Source of the DNA: Rathayibacter sp. VKM Ac-2759
GTDB lineage: Bacteria; Actinomycetota; Actinomycetes; Actinomycetales; Microbacteriaceae
Direction of reading: 5' to 3'
Length of the DNA: 64,000 bases
Assembly: GCF_009834225.1 (NCBI RefSeq)
Contig: NZ_CP047176.1
Location: forward strand, 992,001-1,056,000
Shown here: positions 53,900-62,539 of the stretch, piece after piece
Position numbering within the stretch: the first letter of the stretch is position 1
Layout of the letters: each line of letters begins with the position of its first letter
Made by a program: the position numbers and the translations under genes
Notes under the pieces: model-generated
Told to the model about the DNA's origin: nothing
Seen by the model: the letters and a program-made list of their open reading frames with translations, nothing else
Database searches by the model: none

Positions 53900-53915
53900 G
53901 TGTGAGCACACTTTA
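53900..53915. promoter_or_regulatory. LacI-gene promoter and overlapping palindrome
   Basis: GTGTGAGCACAC (53900-53911) is a palindrome sharing the TGTGAGC half-site with the operator at 51739. On the minus strand TAAAGT (53910-53915) is a -10 candidate for the LacI gene, so binding here would block its own transcription. Confidence 0.5.
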
Positions 53916-54075
53916 CGTCCCCTTCTCGTCGGCGAACCCCGGTGCGCCGGATCGACCGGCGCTACGGCTCGACGACCTCGTCGCCGTCGCGCGCGCCGGA
54001 GAAGGCCGGCTGCCCGCATCTGCTCGCGCGTCGTGGTGGTCCCCGTCGCGCCGCAGACCGTTCCGACGAATGGCG
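53912..54075 (-). pseudogene. decayed duplicate of the 3' end of the gamma-carbonic-anhydrase-like gene
   Basis: This stretch aligns base for base, at roughly 75-80% by eye, with 54627-54792, which is the last part of the intact hexapeptide gene plus its downstream flank. Translated, the fragment gives FVGTVCGATGTTTTREQMRA in one frame and QPAFSGARDGDEVVEP in another, against FVGTVYGATGATTMPELMRG and QSAFYGAHDDDEVVES of the intact protein, so a frameshift separates the halves. The upstream part of the gene is absent. The two copies are direct repeats about 715 bases apart. Confidence 0.75.
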
Positions 54076-54626
54076 ACGCCGGTTCATCACCAGGAGCCGG
54101 GAGAGGCACTCACGAAGAGACCGTGGAAAAAGTACCGGACGACTTGTCCGGAGACGCTCAGTGATCTGCGACAAGAGCCGTCCAGGGTCTTGTTCGGACT
54201 TCCGGAGAAGTGGCAGATGCGTCGAAAGGCGTTCCGCCGAGCGATGGCCCTGCTCGTCCCAGTGAGGGCGACGCTCAGCAGCGTTTTCTTCCGGGAAGAC
54301 GGGGCGATTACGGGGAAGCCATCAGCGGTTCGAGGCTGCTTCGAGGACGGAGGAGCGGCCGGTGGTTGCATCGATATCTCCGGAGCGGTGAATCCACAGG
54401 GAAGCCCGGACGAAGAGATCCCGTGGTGATTCACCGAATGCTTCGGTGATGTCGGAATCACTTCGAAACACGCCGTGTTCATCGCCCTTAATGGGCGCAA
54501 GTCCTCCCTCTCATCTGCTGTGATCAGCTGGTCGAATCGGCCGAAGATCTCGCCGAGTTCGACAGCGAACAGTTCTCCGCCGCCCCGTTCTGCAGGCGTG
54601 TGAAGGACTTCGGCAGGAGACCGACC
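54076..54626. other. lower-GC segment between the direct repeats, probable remnant of inserted DNA
   Basis: The 550 bases between the two copies have visibly lower GC; three 60-base rows counted by hand gave 53-58%, against about 72-75% for ordinary rows. Several short frames run through it, including one of 70 residues ending at 54429 (MRRKAFRRAMALLVPVRATL and on), but none resembles a known protein or shows the codon use of the neighbours. A perfect hairpin TCACCGAA-tgc-TTCGGTGA is at 54431-54449. No transposase or integrase was found. Confidence 0.55.
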
Positions 54627-54676
54627 TTCACGGCCCCTTCGAGGCGGCGAGCCCCGGGGCGCCGGATCGACGGGCG

Positions 54677-55273
54677 CTACGACTCGACGACCTCGTCGTC
54701 GTCGTGGGCGCCGTAGAAGGCCGACTGCCCGCGCATCAGCTCGGGCATCGTGGTCGCCCCCGTCGCTCCGTAGACCGTGCCGACGAAGTCGAGCGTGCGC
54801 TGGACCGCCCAGATCTCGTCGTGGCGATCGGGGGGCAGGATGCTCGCCGGGGAGCCGACCGCGACCCAGCCGATCGGGACGACGGCGCCCGGCGCGAGCG
54901 TGGTGTTCACCTGCACCACGCCGTGGATGCGGACCTCGGCTCCGGCGCCGACGACGCTGCCGGGGAAGAGGGCGGCGCCCGTCGCGATGAAGGCGCCGTC
55001 GCCGACGGTGGTGCCGTTGAGATGCGCGTGCGGGCCGACCATCACGGCCGAGCCGATCGAGACCGGGTGGCCGGCGCGTCCGCGGACGACCGCGTTCTCC
55101 ATGACGACCGTGTCCTCGCCGACGACGATCGCGCCGTCCTCGGCGGTGAGCACGGCGCCGTGCAGGACACGGGCGCCGGCGGCGATGCGGACGTCGCCGA
55201 TCAGGACGGCGGTGGACGCGACGGACGCGTCGGGGTGGACGACGGGGGAGGCGTCGCGGTGGCGGATGAGCAT
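54677..55273 (-). CDS. gamma-carbonic anhydrase-like hexapeptide-repeat protein
   Basis: A 198-residue left-handed beta-helix protein. Hexapeptide turns run through the middle (about 12-135): VLIGDVRIAAGARV, VVGEDTVVMENAVVRG, AVMVGPHAHLNGTTVG, AFIATGAALFPGSVVG and VRIHGVVQVNTTLAPG. Histidines at the expected positions (GPHAHLNG, RIHGVV) could form the trimer metal site, as in gamma-CA/PaaY/YrdA-like proteins. The C terminus is a helix used for trimer packing. CGGAGA precedes the ATG at 55273. The 3' end is duplicated in decayed form at 53912-54075. Confidence 0.85.
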   Translation of the reverse strand: MLIRHRDASPVVHPDASVASTAVLIGDVRIAAGARVLHGAVLTAEDGAIVVGEDTVVMENAVVRGRAGHPVSIGSAVMVGPHAHLNGTTVGDGAFIATGAALFPGSVVGAGAEVRIHGVVQVNTTLAPGAVVPIGWVAVGSPASILPPDRHDEIWAVQRTLDFVGTVYGATGATTMPELMRGQSAFYGAHDDDEVVES

Positions 55274-55318
55274 CCCGGTCTCCGTTCGTCGCGGCCCAGG
55301 GTAGCGGGGCGCGGCGGG

Positions 55319-55324
55319 TAGCGT
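55319..55324 (+). promoter_or_regulatory. -10 hexamer of a leaderless promoter for the histidine phosphatase gene
   Basis: TAGCGT is six bases before the ATG at 55331, with no ribosome binding site. Confidence 0.6.
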
Positions 55325-55330
55325 GGACGG

Positions 55331-55981
55331 ATGCGCCTCCTCCTGATCCGCCACGGCCAGACCCCCTCGAACGTCGCCGGAGTGCTCGACACCCGGATCC
55401 CCGGGCCGGGCCTGACGGATCTCGGGCGCGAGCAGGCCGGGGCGCTGCCGGTCACGCTCGCGGGCGAGGGCATCGGCGCGCTCTGGGTGTCGACGATGGT
55501 GCGCACGCACGAGACGGCGGCTCCGCTCGCCGCGGCCCTCGGGCTCGAGCCGACCGAGCGCGCCGGCATCCGCGAGATCGCCGCGGCCGCGCTCGAGATG
55601 CGCGGCGACGAGGAGGCGGTGACCGAGTACATGGACACCGTGTTCCGCTGGGCGGGCGGCGAGACGTCGCTCCGGCTCGCGGGCGGCGAGACCGGCGACG
55701 AGTTCGCGGCCCGGTACGACGCGGTCGTGGCGGAGGCGGAGGCCTCGGGTCACGCTGTCGTCGCGCTGGTCAGCCACGGCGCGGCCATCCGCTGCTGGGC
55801 GGGGATGCGCTGCGTCGGGCTCGACGCCCAGTTCATCGCCGACCACCTGCTCGACAACACGGGCGTCGTCGTCGTCGAGGGCTCGGGGTCGAGCTGGGAG
55901 CTCGTGTCGTGGGAGGGCGAGCCGGTCAGCGGCGTCGGCGCGGCGGCTCCGTCCGGCCCGGCGGGCGAGACGACGGACTGA
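55331..55981 (+). CDS. histidine phosphatase family protein (phosphoglycerate mutase-like)
   Basis: A 216-residue protein with the RHG catalytic motif LLLIRHGQTPSN (His8) and the second His in ALVSHGAAIR (about 149). The supporting Arg is in TMVRTHETA and the acid in the ALEMRGDEE region. Members are phosphatases or mutases for small phosphorylated molecules. Substrate unknown. The gene is leaderless and divergent from the hexapeptide gene, with starts only 57 bases apart. The C-terminal 20 residues are Gly/Ala/Ser-rich and probably disordered. Confidence 0.88.
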   Translation: MRLLLIRHGQTPSNVAGVLDTRIPGPGLTDLGREQAGALPVTLAGEGIGALWVSTMVRTHETAAPLAAALGLEPTERAGIREIAAAALEMRGDEEAVTEYMDTVFRWAGGETSLRLAGGETGDEFAARYDAVVAEAEASGHAVVALVSHGAAIRCWAGMRCVGLDAQFIADHLLDNTGVVVVEGSGSSWELVSWEGEPVSGVGAAAPSGPAGETTD

Positions 55982-56041
55982 ACCCGAGCCGCCCGCGCGC
56001 ACGACGGGCCGCGGGATCCGCGGCTCGAGGCGCGGCGGAGG

Positions 56042-57400
56042 TCAGAACGGCGGCGGACCGTCCTCGAACCGCGGCCGCGGTGGTGGATCGGGCGGGCGTC
56101 CGGGCAGTGCCGGGGGTCGGGTGATGACGCGGCGGCCGGTCGGGGTGGTCCACTCCGCGGTGCCGTCGGGGTGGAGGCGGTAGGTCCAGCGGTCGCCGTG
56201 GCGGACGTGGTGGTGCGCCGTGCAGAGCGACGCCAGGTTGTCGAGGCTGGTGTGGCCGCCGTTGCGCCATTCGAGGGTGTGATCGGCCTCGACGGTGGAG
56301 GCGGGCCTGGTGCAGCCCGGGAAGCGGCAGGTCTGGTCCCGGAGCTGCAGGTGCAGGCGCATCCGCGAGGGTGGGACGCGGTGGGTGCGGCCGACGGAGA
56401 CGACGCTTCCGGTGTCCGGGTCGGTGAGGATCCGAGTGAAGGAGGCGCCGACTCCGACGAGTTCGCGCGCGACGCCGGCGGGGATGAGTCCGTAGCCGTC
56501 GAGGTGCGCGGGGCTGTCGTCGACTCCGGTGGCGGTGCTCGCCGCGAGCGTCAGGCGCACCTCGGCGCGCACTCCGGGGACGAACGTGGGCGGGACTGTC
56601 GGGCCGTCGCCGTCCGGTGTGGTGCCGGCGATGTCGCCGTCGCAGAGCAGGTCCGCGAGGGCGTCGGCGCGCAGCTGAGCCAGGGTCCGCTCGTCGCCCG
56701 CGCCGTCGACGGTGGTGTCGCCGGGTGTGCCGTCCCGGAGGGTCCGGGCGATGCGGTCGATGCGATGGAAGGCACCCATCGCGACCTCGGCGGGTAGAAG
56801 AGCGCCGAGGGTGGCCATCCCGTCGACCTCCGGACTCACCCACACGCCCCGGTCCGCGCGCGCTCGGACGTGCCGGACGGCGAGGGGTTCGTCGTGCAGC
56901 TGGTCCCGCATCCGCGCGACGGCCCGCTGGAGTTGCGTCGGATTCGCGGTGAGCGCGACCTCGGCAGCGCGCTCGTCGAAGACGGCCCGGGATGCGGCCG
57001 GAAGAGTGCTCGCCGCGTCGCAGATCACCTGACTCGCCTCCCACAGGATCGCGCCGTCCGCGACCGCCGCGCGGGTGCGCGGGAGGTCCTCGTTCAGCAG
57101 CTGCCCGTGCTCGAGGATGCGCGACAGCCTCCGCTCCGTGGTCCGCATCGAGACCGCGAGGTCCGCGCGGATCGACCGCTCGAACAGATCCCGGGACTCG
57201 CTGCGGGACAGGCTGCCACCGCGGACGAACGCCTCCGGGATCAACCGCGCCGCGCGGTACGAGGCGTACAGCGCGGTGGCCTTCGCCAACTGCGCCAGCG
57301 AAGAGGTCACGTCGGCGCGCAGGGCGATGTCGGCGAGCGCCCTGACCGTGTCAGGCGTCACCTCCGCCGCTGCTTCCGCACCCGTTCTCTCCATACGCAT
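56042..57400 (-). CDS. DUF222 / HNH endonuclease domain protein
   Basis: A 452-residue protein of a family expanded in Actinobacteria. The helical DUF222 region spans about 20-330 (LSRSESRDLFERSIRADLAV; VDGMATLGALLPAEVA). The C-terminal HNH nuclease (about 362-410) is intact: CRFPGCTRPAST for zinc, EADHTLEWRNGG for the DH pair, SLDNLASLCTAHHHVRH for the Asn and final His. A Pro/Arg-rich tail follows. Many copies sit in 13E12-type repeats of mycobacteria. ATG at 57400 is used; an ATG at 57394 is in frame. Confidence 0.88.
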   Translation of the reverse strand: MRMERTGAEAAAEVTPDTVRALADIALRADVTSSLAQLAKATALYASYRAARLIPEAFVRGGSLSRSESRDLFERSIRADLAVSMRTTERRLSRILEHGQLLNEDLPRTRAAVADGAILWEASQVICDAASTLPAASRAVFDERAAEVALTANPTQLQRAVARMRDQLHDEPLAVRHVRARADRGVWVSPEVDGMATLGALLPAEVAMGAFHRIDRIARTLRDGTPGDTTVDGAGDERTLAQLRADALADLLCDGDIAGTTPDGDGPTVPPTFVPGVRAEVRLTLAASTATGVDDSPAHLDGYGLIPAGVARELVGVGASFTRILTDPDTGSVVSVGRTHRVPPSRMRLHLQLRDQTCRFPGCTRPASTVEADHTLEWRNGGHTSLDNLASLCTAHHHVRHGDRWTYRLHPDGTAEWTTPTGRRVITRPPALPGRPPDPPPRPRFEDGPPPF

Positions 57401-57913
57401 ATTGAATCAGGGACCTCCGACACGGAAGCGGCCCCAGCGCCCCAACGAGACAACTCGCCCCCGAATCGCGCCTGTGGAGGAGAGGGGTCGAGTCCGCCCC
57501 CAACCCCGTCGCCGAGTGCGGGCAGATCCGGGCATGCGCGGTAACGATCGGGCAACGATCCAGAAACACGCTCCGACCAGCCCTTCTCCAAACCATAGCC
57601 CGGCTCTGCACCGCTTCAGCACGCGCCACCGCGCCGCCGAGGTTTGCTCGGTCACCACCGCGCGGCTACCGTGGACGGCGGTCCTCGAGACCCCGATGAA
57701 TCGGTCCGCGCTCGCGCGGCGTCCACCAGGGCGCGCCGCGAGCGTACGGTCAACGGGAGCGGAGGCGGCCCCGCGGTCGCCTCTCGGACACCGGAATCGC
57801 CTCCACCCGGCCGCCCCACGCGGCCCGCGGAGGCTCGACGTACGGTCGTCCCACGCCCCCGACCCGGCACCACGAGATGAGAGTGCAGGGATGCGTCCCT
57901 GCGCGCCGACGGA
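57401..57913 (+). promoter_or_regulatory. intergenic region with promoter and long leader of the osmoprotectant importer
   Basis: TTGCTC (57644-57649), a 17-base spacer and TACCGT (57667-57672) form a good rightward promoter, leaving about 235 bases of leader. In the leader, GCTCGCG/CGCGAGC arms (57710-57743) and a perfect hairpin GCAGGGA-tgcg-TCCCTGC (57885-57902) are visible; the latter ends eight bases before the ribosome binding site. No known riboswitch class was recognised. The left part (57401-57640) holds the HNH gene promoter and no gene. Confidence 0.5.
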
Positions 57914-59275
57914 GTGCACGTGCAGCAGAACCACCAGTCCATCAGCGAGCCCGCGAGCGGAGTGACGGCGACCCCCGCCCTCGAGGCGAGGGGCCTGTTC
58001 AAGGTCTTCGGCCGACGACCGGAGGAGGTCGTGAAGCGCCTGCGCTCGGGCGCCGAGCGCAGCGAGCTCGCGAGCCTCGGCACGGCGGCCGTGATCGACA
58101 CCTCGTTCGAGGTCCACCGCGGCGAGATCTTCGTCGTGATGGGGCTCTCCGGATCCGGCAAGTCGACGCTGATCCGCATGCTGAACGGCCTCCAGGAGCC
58201 CACGGACGGCGAGGTGCTGATCGACGGCTCCTCGATCACGGGGGTCTCGGAGGCGGAGCTGCGGCGGGTCCGCCGCTCGTCGATCTCGATGGTCTTCCAG
58301 CACTTCGCGCTGCTCCCGCACCGCACCGTGCTCGACAACGTCGCCTACCCGCTCGAGATCCAGGGCGTGCCCGCCGCCGAGCGGCGCGAGCGCGCCCTGG
58401 TCGCCGTGGAGCGCGCCGGCCTCGCGGGCTGGCACGAGAAGATGCCCGACGAGCTCTCGGGAGGCATGCGCCAGCGCGTCGGACTCGCGCGCGCACTCGC
58501 CGCCGACACCGACATCGTCCTCATGGACGAGGCGTTCTCGGCGCTGGACCCGCTGATCCGCCGCGAGATGCAGGAGCAGCTGATCGAGCTGCAGCACGAG
58601 CTCGGCAAGACGATCGTCTTCATCACGCACGATCTCAACGAGGCGATGTTCCTCGGCGACCGCATCGCGGTCATGCGCGACGGCCGCATCGTCCAGATCG
58701 GCACGCCGGAGGAGATCCTCACCGATCCCGCCAACGACTACGTCGCGCAGTTCGTGCAGGACGTCGACCGCGCCCGCGTGCTGACCGCTGCGGCCGTGAT
58801 GGAGCCCGCGCGCTCGGTGGTCACCCTCGCGGCCGGCCCCCGGGCGGCGCTGCGCGGCATGCGCGATCTGCAGACCTCGGCGGCCTTCGTCGTCGGCAGC
58901 GGCCGGCGGCTGATCGGCACCGTCCGCGACCGCGACGTGATCGAGCAGGTGCGCCGGAGCGAGGTCGACCTCTCGGCCGTCGTCGTCTCGGACGTGGTCA
59001 CCGTCTCTCCCGACACCGCGCTCAGCGAGATCATCGAGCCCGCCGTCGAGTCGGCGCTCCCCGTCGCCGTGGTCGACGCCGACGGGCGCCTGCTCGGGGC
59101 GATCCCGCGGGTGACCCTGCTCGCCGCGCTCGGCAACGTCAGCTCGCAGACGGGGGAGCAGCCGGTGATCGAGCCTCCGGCCACCGTCTCGACCGAGGTC
59201 GTCACCGCGACGCTGCACGCGACGGGCGGCCCCGTCGACGACTCCGTGCTCGTGACCGAGGGAGGCGTCCGATGA
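57914..59275 (+). CDS. opuAA: glycine betaine/proline ABC transporter ATP-binding protein with CBS domains
   Basis: A 453-residue OpuA-type ATPase. Walker A is GLSGSGKST (near residue 80), the signature LSGGMRQRV, Walker B IVLMDEAFSALDP, and the H-loop FITHDLNEAMF. The N-terminal extension FKVFGRRPEEVVKRL is specific for osmoprotectant importers. Two CBS-like regions (about 285-340 and 345-400) probably sense ionic strength or a nucleotide, as in OpuA of Lactococcus. The start is GTG 57914, or GTG 57920 with GGAG five bases upstream. It overlaps the permease gene by four bases (ATGA). Confidence 0.92.
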   Translation: MHVQQNHQSISEPASGVTATPALEARGLFKVFGRRPEEVVKRLRSGAERSELASLGTAAVIDTSFEVHRGEIFVVMGLSGSGKSTLIRMLNGLQEPTDGEVLIDGSSITGVSEAELRRVRRSSISMVFQHFALLPHRTVLDNVAYPLEIQGVPAAERRERALVAVERAGLAGWHEKMPDELSGGMRQRVGLARALAADTDIVLMDEAFSALDPLIRREMQEQLIELQHELGKTIVFITHDLNEAMFLGDRIAVMRDGRIVQIGTPEEILTDPANDYVAQFVQDVDRARVLTAAAVMEPARSVVTLAAGPRAALRGMRDLQTSAAFVVGSGRRLIGTVRDRDVIEQVRRSEVDLSAVVVSDVVTVSPDTALSEIIEPAVESALPVAVVDADGRLLGAIPRVTLLAALGNVSSQTGEQPVIEPPATVSTEVVTATLHATGGPVDDSVLVTEGGVR

Positions 59276-61023
59276 GCATCCGCCTTCCCCTCGGCGAGGC
59301 GGCCGAGTCCGCCGTCGACGTCCTGACCCAGACCTTCCAGCCGCTGTTCGACCTGATCCGCACCGTCTTCGGTGCGCTCTACTCCGGCGTCGACACCGTG
59401 CTCGCGACTCCGCCGTTCTGGGTGATCATCGCCTTCATCGCGGTCCTCGCCTACGCCGCGCGCGGCTGGCTGTTCGCGATCGGATCCGCGGCCGGTCTCC
59501 TCCTGATCGCGAGCGTGGACCAGTGGGAGAACGCGATGGACTCGCTCGCGCTCGTGCTCGTCGCCTCCGTGATCGCCATCGCCCTGAGCGTGCCGCTGGG
59601 GGTGCTCGCGGCGCGCAACCGCACCGCCTCCGCCGTCATCCGGCCCGTGCTCGATCTGATGCAGACCATGCCGGCGTTCGTGTACCTGATCCCGGCGCTG
59701 ATCCTCTTCCGCGTCGGAGTCGTGCCCGGCATCGTCGCGACGATCGTGTTCGCGATGGCTCCAGGTGTGCGCCTGACCGAGCTGGGGATCCGCGGAGTCG
59801 ACCCCGAGCTCGTCGAGGCCGGCGAGTCGTTCGGATCGTCGAAGTGGCGGATCCTGCGCCAGATCCAGCTGCCGCTCGCGCTGCCCTCGATCCTCGCGGG
59901 CCTCAACCAGGTCATCATGCTGTCGCTCTCGATGGTCGTCATCGCGGGCATGGTCGGCGCCGGCGGGCTCGGCGGCGACGTCGTGGAGAGCATCGGCCGG
60001 ATCGACATCGCGCTCGGCTTCGAGGCGGGCATCGCCGTGGTGGTCCTCGCGATCATCCTCGACCGGATGACGGGCGCCCTCGGTGCGCCCTCGCCCGCCC
60101 GGGTCGCCCGCGCCGGCAGCCGCCGCGCCGTGCTCGCCACCCGCGCTGCCGTCGCGACGGTGTCGATCGCGGTCGTCGCCTCGCTCGGAGCCTCCGCGCT
60201 GGCGGCCCCGGCGACCAGCGCCTCCGTCGACAACGGCGACCGGGGCGATGTGACGATCGCGGTGTTCCAGGGCTGGGACGAGGGCATCGCCGTCTCGGCG
60301 CTCTGGGAGTCGGTGCTCGAGGAGGAGGGCTACGACGTCACGCTGCAGAACGCCGACGTCGCGCCCGGCTTCTCGGGGCTCGCGAGCGGCGACTACGACC
60401 TCGCCCTCGACACCTGGCTGCCGACCACCCACGGCAGCTACATCGAGCGCTACGGCGACGACATCGTCGACCTGGGCGCCTGGAACGACGAGGCGAAGCT
60501 GACCATCGCGGTCAACGCCGACGCTCCGATCGACTCGCTCGAGGAGCTCGCGGCGAACCCCGACGTCGTCGGCAACCGCCTGGTCGGCATCGAGCCGGGC
60601 TCCGGCCTCAATACGGTCACGTCCGAGGAGGTCATCCCCGGCTACGGCCTGGGCGGGATGGAGTACCTCACGTCCTCGACCCCGGCGATGCTGCAGGAGC
60701 TCGCGAGCGCGACCGCGGCGGGCGAGAACATCGCCGTGACGCTGTGGCGCCCGCACTGGGCCTACGACGCGTTCCCGGTGAAGGACCTCGAGGACCCGCT
60801 GGGTCTCCTGGGCGACGCCGAGGGACTGCACTCGTTCGGCTCCGCGTCGTTCGAGGCCGACTTCCCGACCCTCTCCACCTGGATGCGCGACTTCCGGATG
60901 GACTCGGACACGCTCTACTCGCTCGAGAACGCCCTCTTCAACGACGGCGCCGACGACCAGGACGCGGCCCTCGCCTCCTGGATCGACGAGAACCGCGAGT
61001 ACGTCGACGGCCTCACGAGCTGA
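59272..61023 (+). CDS. glycine betaine ABC transporter permease fused to substrate-binding domain
   Basis: A 583-residue fusion. The permease part (1-275) has a long N-terminal segment, about six helices and the EAA loop EAGESFGSSKWRILRQIQLP. After a linker and an extra hydrophobic segment (about 290-320, ending in LAAPATSAS), which acts as an uncleaved anchor, the glycine-betaine-binding domain follows (about 325-583): VFQGWDEGIAVSALW, LDTWLPTTHGSY, TLWRPHWAYDAF. The conserved Trp residues form the aromatic box for the quaternary ammonium group. With the upstream ATPase it makes a complete two-gene importer, as in Lactococcus OpuABC. Confidence 0.93.
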   Translation: MSIRLPLGEAAESAVDVLTQTFQPLFDLIRTVFGALYSGVDTVLATPPFWVIIAFIAVLAYAARGWLFAIGSAAGLLLIASVDQWENAMDSLALVLVASVIAIALSVPLGVLAARNRTASAVIRPVLDLMQTMPAFVYLIPALILFRVGVVPGIVATIVFAMAPGVRLTELGIRGVDPELVEAGESFGSSKWRILRQIQLPLALPSILAGLNQVIMLSLSMVVIAGMVGAGGLGGDVVESIGRIDIALGFEAGIAVVVLAIILDRMTGALGAPSPARVARAGSRRAVLATRAAVATVSIAVVASLGASALAAPATSASVDNGDRGDVTIAVFQGWDEGIAVSALWESVLEEEGYDVTLQNADVAPGFSGLASGDYDLALDTWLPTTHGSYIERYGDDIVDLGAWNDEAKLTIAVNADAPIDSLEELAANPDVVGNRLVGIEPGSGLNTVTSEEVIPGYGLGGMEYLTSSTPAMLQELASATAAGENIAVTLWRPHWAYDAFPVKDLEDPLGLLGDAEGLHSFGSASFEADFPTLSTWMRDFRMDSDTLYSLENALFNDGADDQDAALASWIDENREYVDGLTS

Positions 61024-61041
61024 GGCACGAGGCGGGGGCGG

Positions 61042-62418
61042 TCAGCTCCGGGCCGCCGCGTACTGCTCGCGGATGACCGCGCGGTGGTCCGGCGCCGGCT
61101 CGGCCAGCGACGTGACCTCCCACGTCGGCCGCTCGCCGGTCAGCGCCCACGCCGCCTGCACCGCGGCGCCGTCGGCGACGTACTCGCCCGGCGTCGGCAC
61201 GACGACCGGCACGTCGAACACCTGCGACGCGGCGAGCTGCACGGCGCTGTTCTGCGCCGCGCCGCCGATGAGGAGGATCCGCCGCGCCTCGACGCCCTGC
61301 GCCCGCACGGCGTCGAGGCCGTCGGCGAGACCGCAGAGCATGCCCTCGATCGCGGCACGCGCCAGGTTGGGCCGTGTCGTCGAGGCGATCGTCATGCCGT
61401 GCAGGCTCGCGGTCGCGTCGGGCAGGTTGGGCGTCCGCTCGCCCTCGAAGTAGGGGACGAGCACCAGGCCTCCCGCGCCGGGCTCGGCCTCGAGCGCCAG
61501 TGCGGCGAAGTCGTCGAAGCCGCTGCCGAGCAGCGCCGCGGTCGAGGCGAGCACGCGCGCCGCGTTCAGCGTCGCGACCAGCGGGAGGAAGCGCCCGCTG
61601 GCGTCCGCGAACCCCGCGACGGTCCCGGAGGCGTCGCGCACCGGCGAGTCGGTGACGGCGAACACGGTGCCGCTCGTGCCGATGCTGACCACCACGTCGC
61701 CCGGACCCGCGCCGAGTCCGAGGGCCGCGCCCGCGTTGTCGCCCGCGCCGGGGCCGACGACGACACCGCTCGGCGTGGTGCCCGCCGCCTCCGACGGGCC
61801 GAGTACGCGGGGCAGCAGCGGCCGGTGGCCGAGAGCGCGCTCGAGCAGCTCGAGGTCGTAGCCGTCGGCGCCCCAGTACGAGGTGCCGGAGGCGTCGGAG
61901 CGGTCGGTCGTGAGCGCCTCGAGGTCCGGTGCGTCGGGTCCGTAGCCGAGCAGGCGCCAGGTCAGCCAGTCGTGGGGGAGGGCGACGGCGGCGACGCGCG
62001 CCGCGTTCTCGGGCTCGGCGTCGCGCAGCCAGCGGAGCTTCGTGGCGGTGAAGGAGGCGACGGGCACGCTGCCGGTGCGCTGGGCCCAGGCCTCGGCGCC
62101 GAGCTCCTCGATGAGATCGCGTGCGGCTCCGGCGCTGCGGGTGTCGTTCCAGAGCAGCGCGGGGCGGATGACGCGGCCCTCGGCGTCGAGCACGACCATG
62201 CCGTGCTGCTGGCCGCCGACCGAGATCGCGGCGATGTCGTCGAGCCCGCCGGCGTCGGCGATGGCGAGCTGGAGCGCCTCCCACCACGCGGCCGGATCGA
62301 CCTCGGTGCCGTCGGGGTGAGCGGCGCGGCCCGTGCGGACGACGGCTCCGCTCTCGAGATCGCGGACGACCACCTTGCAGCTCTGGGTGGAGGAGTCGAT
62401 GCCTGCGACGAGCGTCAT
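61042..62418 (-). CDS. xylB: xylulokinase
   Basis: Phosphorylates D-xylulose to xylulose 5-phosphate. The 458-residue FGGY kinase has [13 protein letters not shown] as the phosphate-1 loop, [11 protein letters not shown] (substrate region), [16 protein letters not shown] with the catalytic Asp and the C-terminal [13 protein letters not shown] adenosine motif. ATG at 62418 is preferred because GGAAAGG lies eight bases upstream; GTG at 62427 is within the ribosome binding site. Second gene of xylA-xylB, with a 17-bp hairpin between them. It converges on the osmoprotectant operon. Confidence 0.93.
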   Translation of the reverse strand: MTLVAGIDSSTQSCKVVVRDLESGAVVRTGRAAHPDGTEVDPAAWWEALQLAIADAGGLDDIAAISVGGQQHGMVVLDAEGRVIRPALLWNDTRSAGAARDLIEELGAEAWAQRTGSVPVASFTATKLRWLRDAEPENAARVAAVALPHDWLTWRLLGYGPDAPDLEALTTDRSDASGTSYWGADGYDLELLERALGHRPLLPRVLGPSEAAGTTPSGVVVGPGAGDNAGAALGLGAGPGDVVVSIGTSGTVFAVTDSPVRDASGTVAGFADASGRFLPLVATLNAARVLASTAALLGSGFDDFAALALEAEPGAGGLVLVPYFEGERTPNLPDATASLHGMTIASTTRPNLARAAIEGMLCGLADGLDAVRAQGVEARRILLIGGAAQNSAVQLAASQVFDVPVVVPTPGEYVADGAAVQAAWALTGERPTWEVTSLAEPAPDHRAVIREQYAAARS

Positions 62419-62472
62419 CGCCGTCACCTTTCCGTACGGGCGGAGGGGACGCCTCCGCCGGGAGACAGGAGA

Positions 62473-62511
62473 ACGGACGAGACCCCGCGGCAGGCGCGGG
62501 ATCTCGTCCGT
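62473..62511 (-). promoter_or_regulatory. hairpin between xylA and xylB
   Basis: ACGGACGAGA (62473-62482) pairs with TCTCGTCCGT (62502-62511), and after one mismatch six further GC pairs close a five-base loop. It lies 29 bases after the xylA stop and probably limits read-through into xylB or protects xylA mRNA. Confidence 0.65.
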
Positions 62512-62539
62512 GTCGGGGCCGGGGCCCCGGGGGAGTGGG

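Noticed and set aside
54087..54500. 137-codon minus-strand frame in the low-GC segment
   Set aside because: It overlaps several equally long frames in other phases, has no ribosome binding site or recognisable domain, and enters the repeat region.
61017..61049. GAGCTGA/TCAGCTC inverted repeat between the osmoprotectant and xylB genes as a terminator
   Set aside because: The arms are only seven bases and contain both stop codons, with no T-tract; not strong enough to call.
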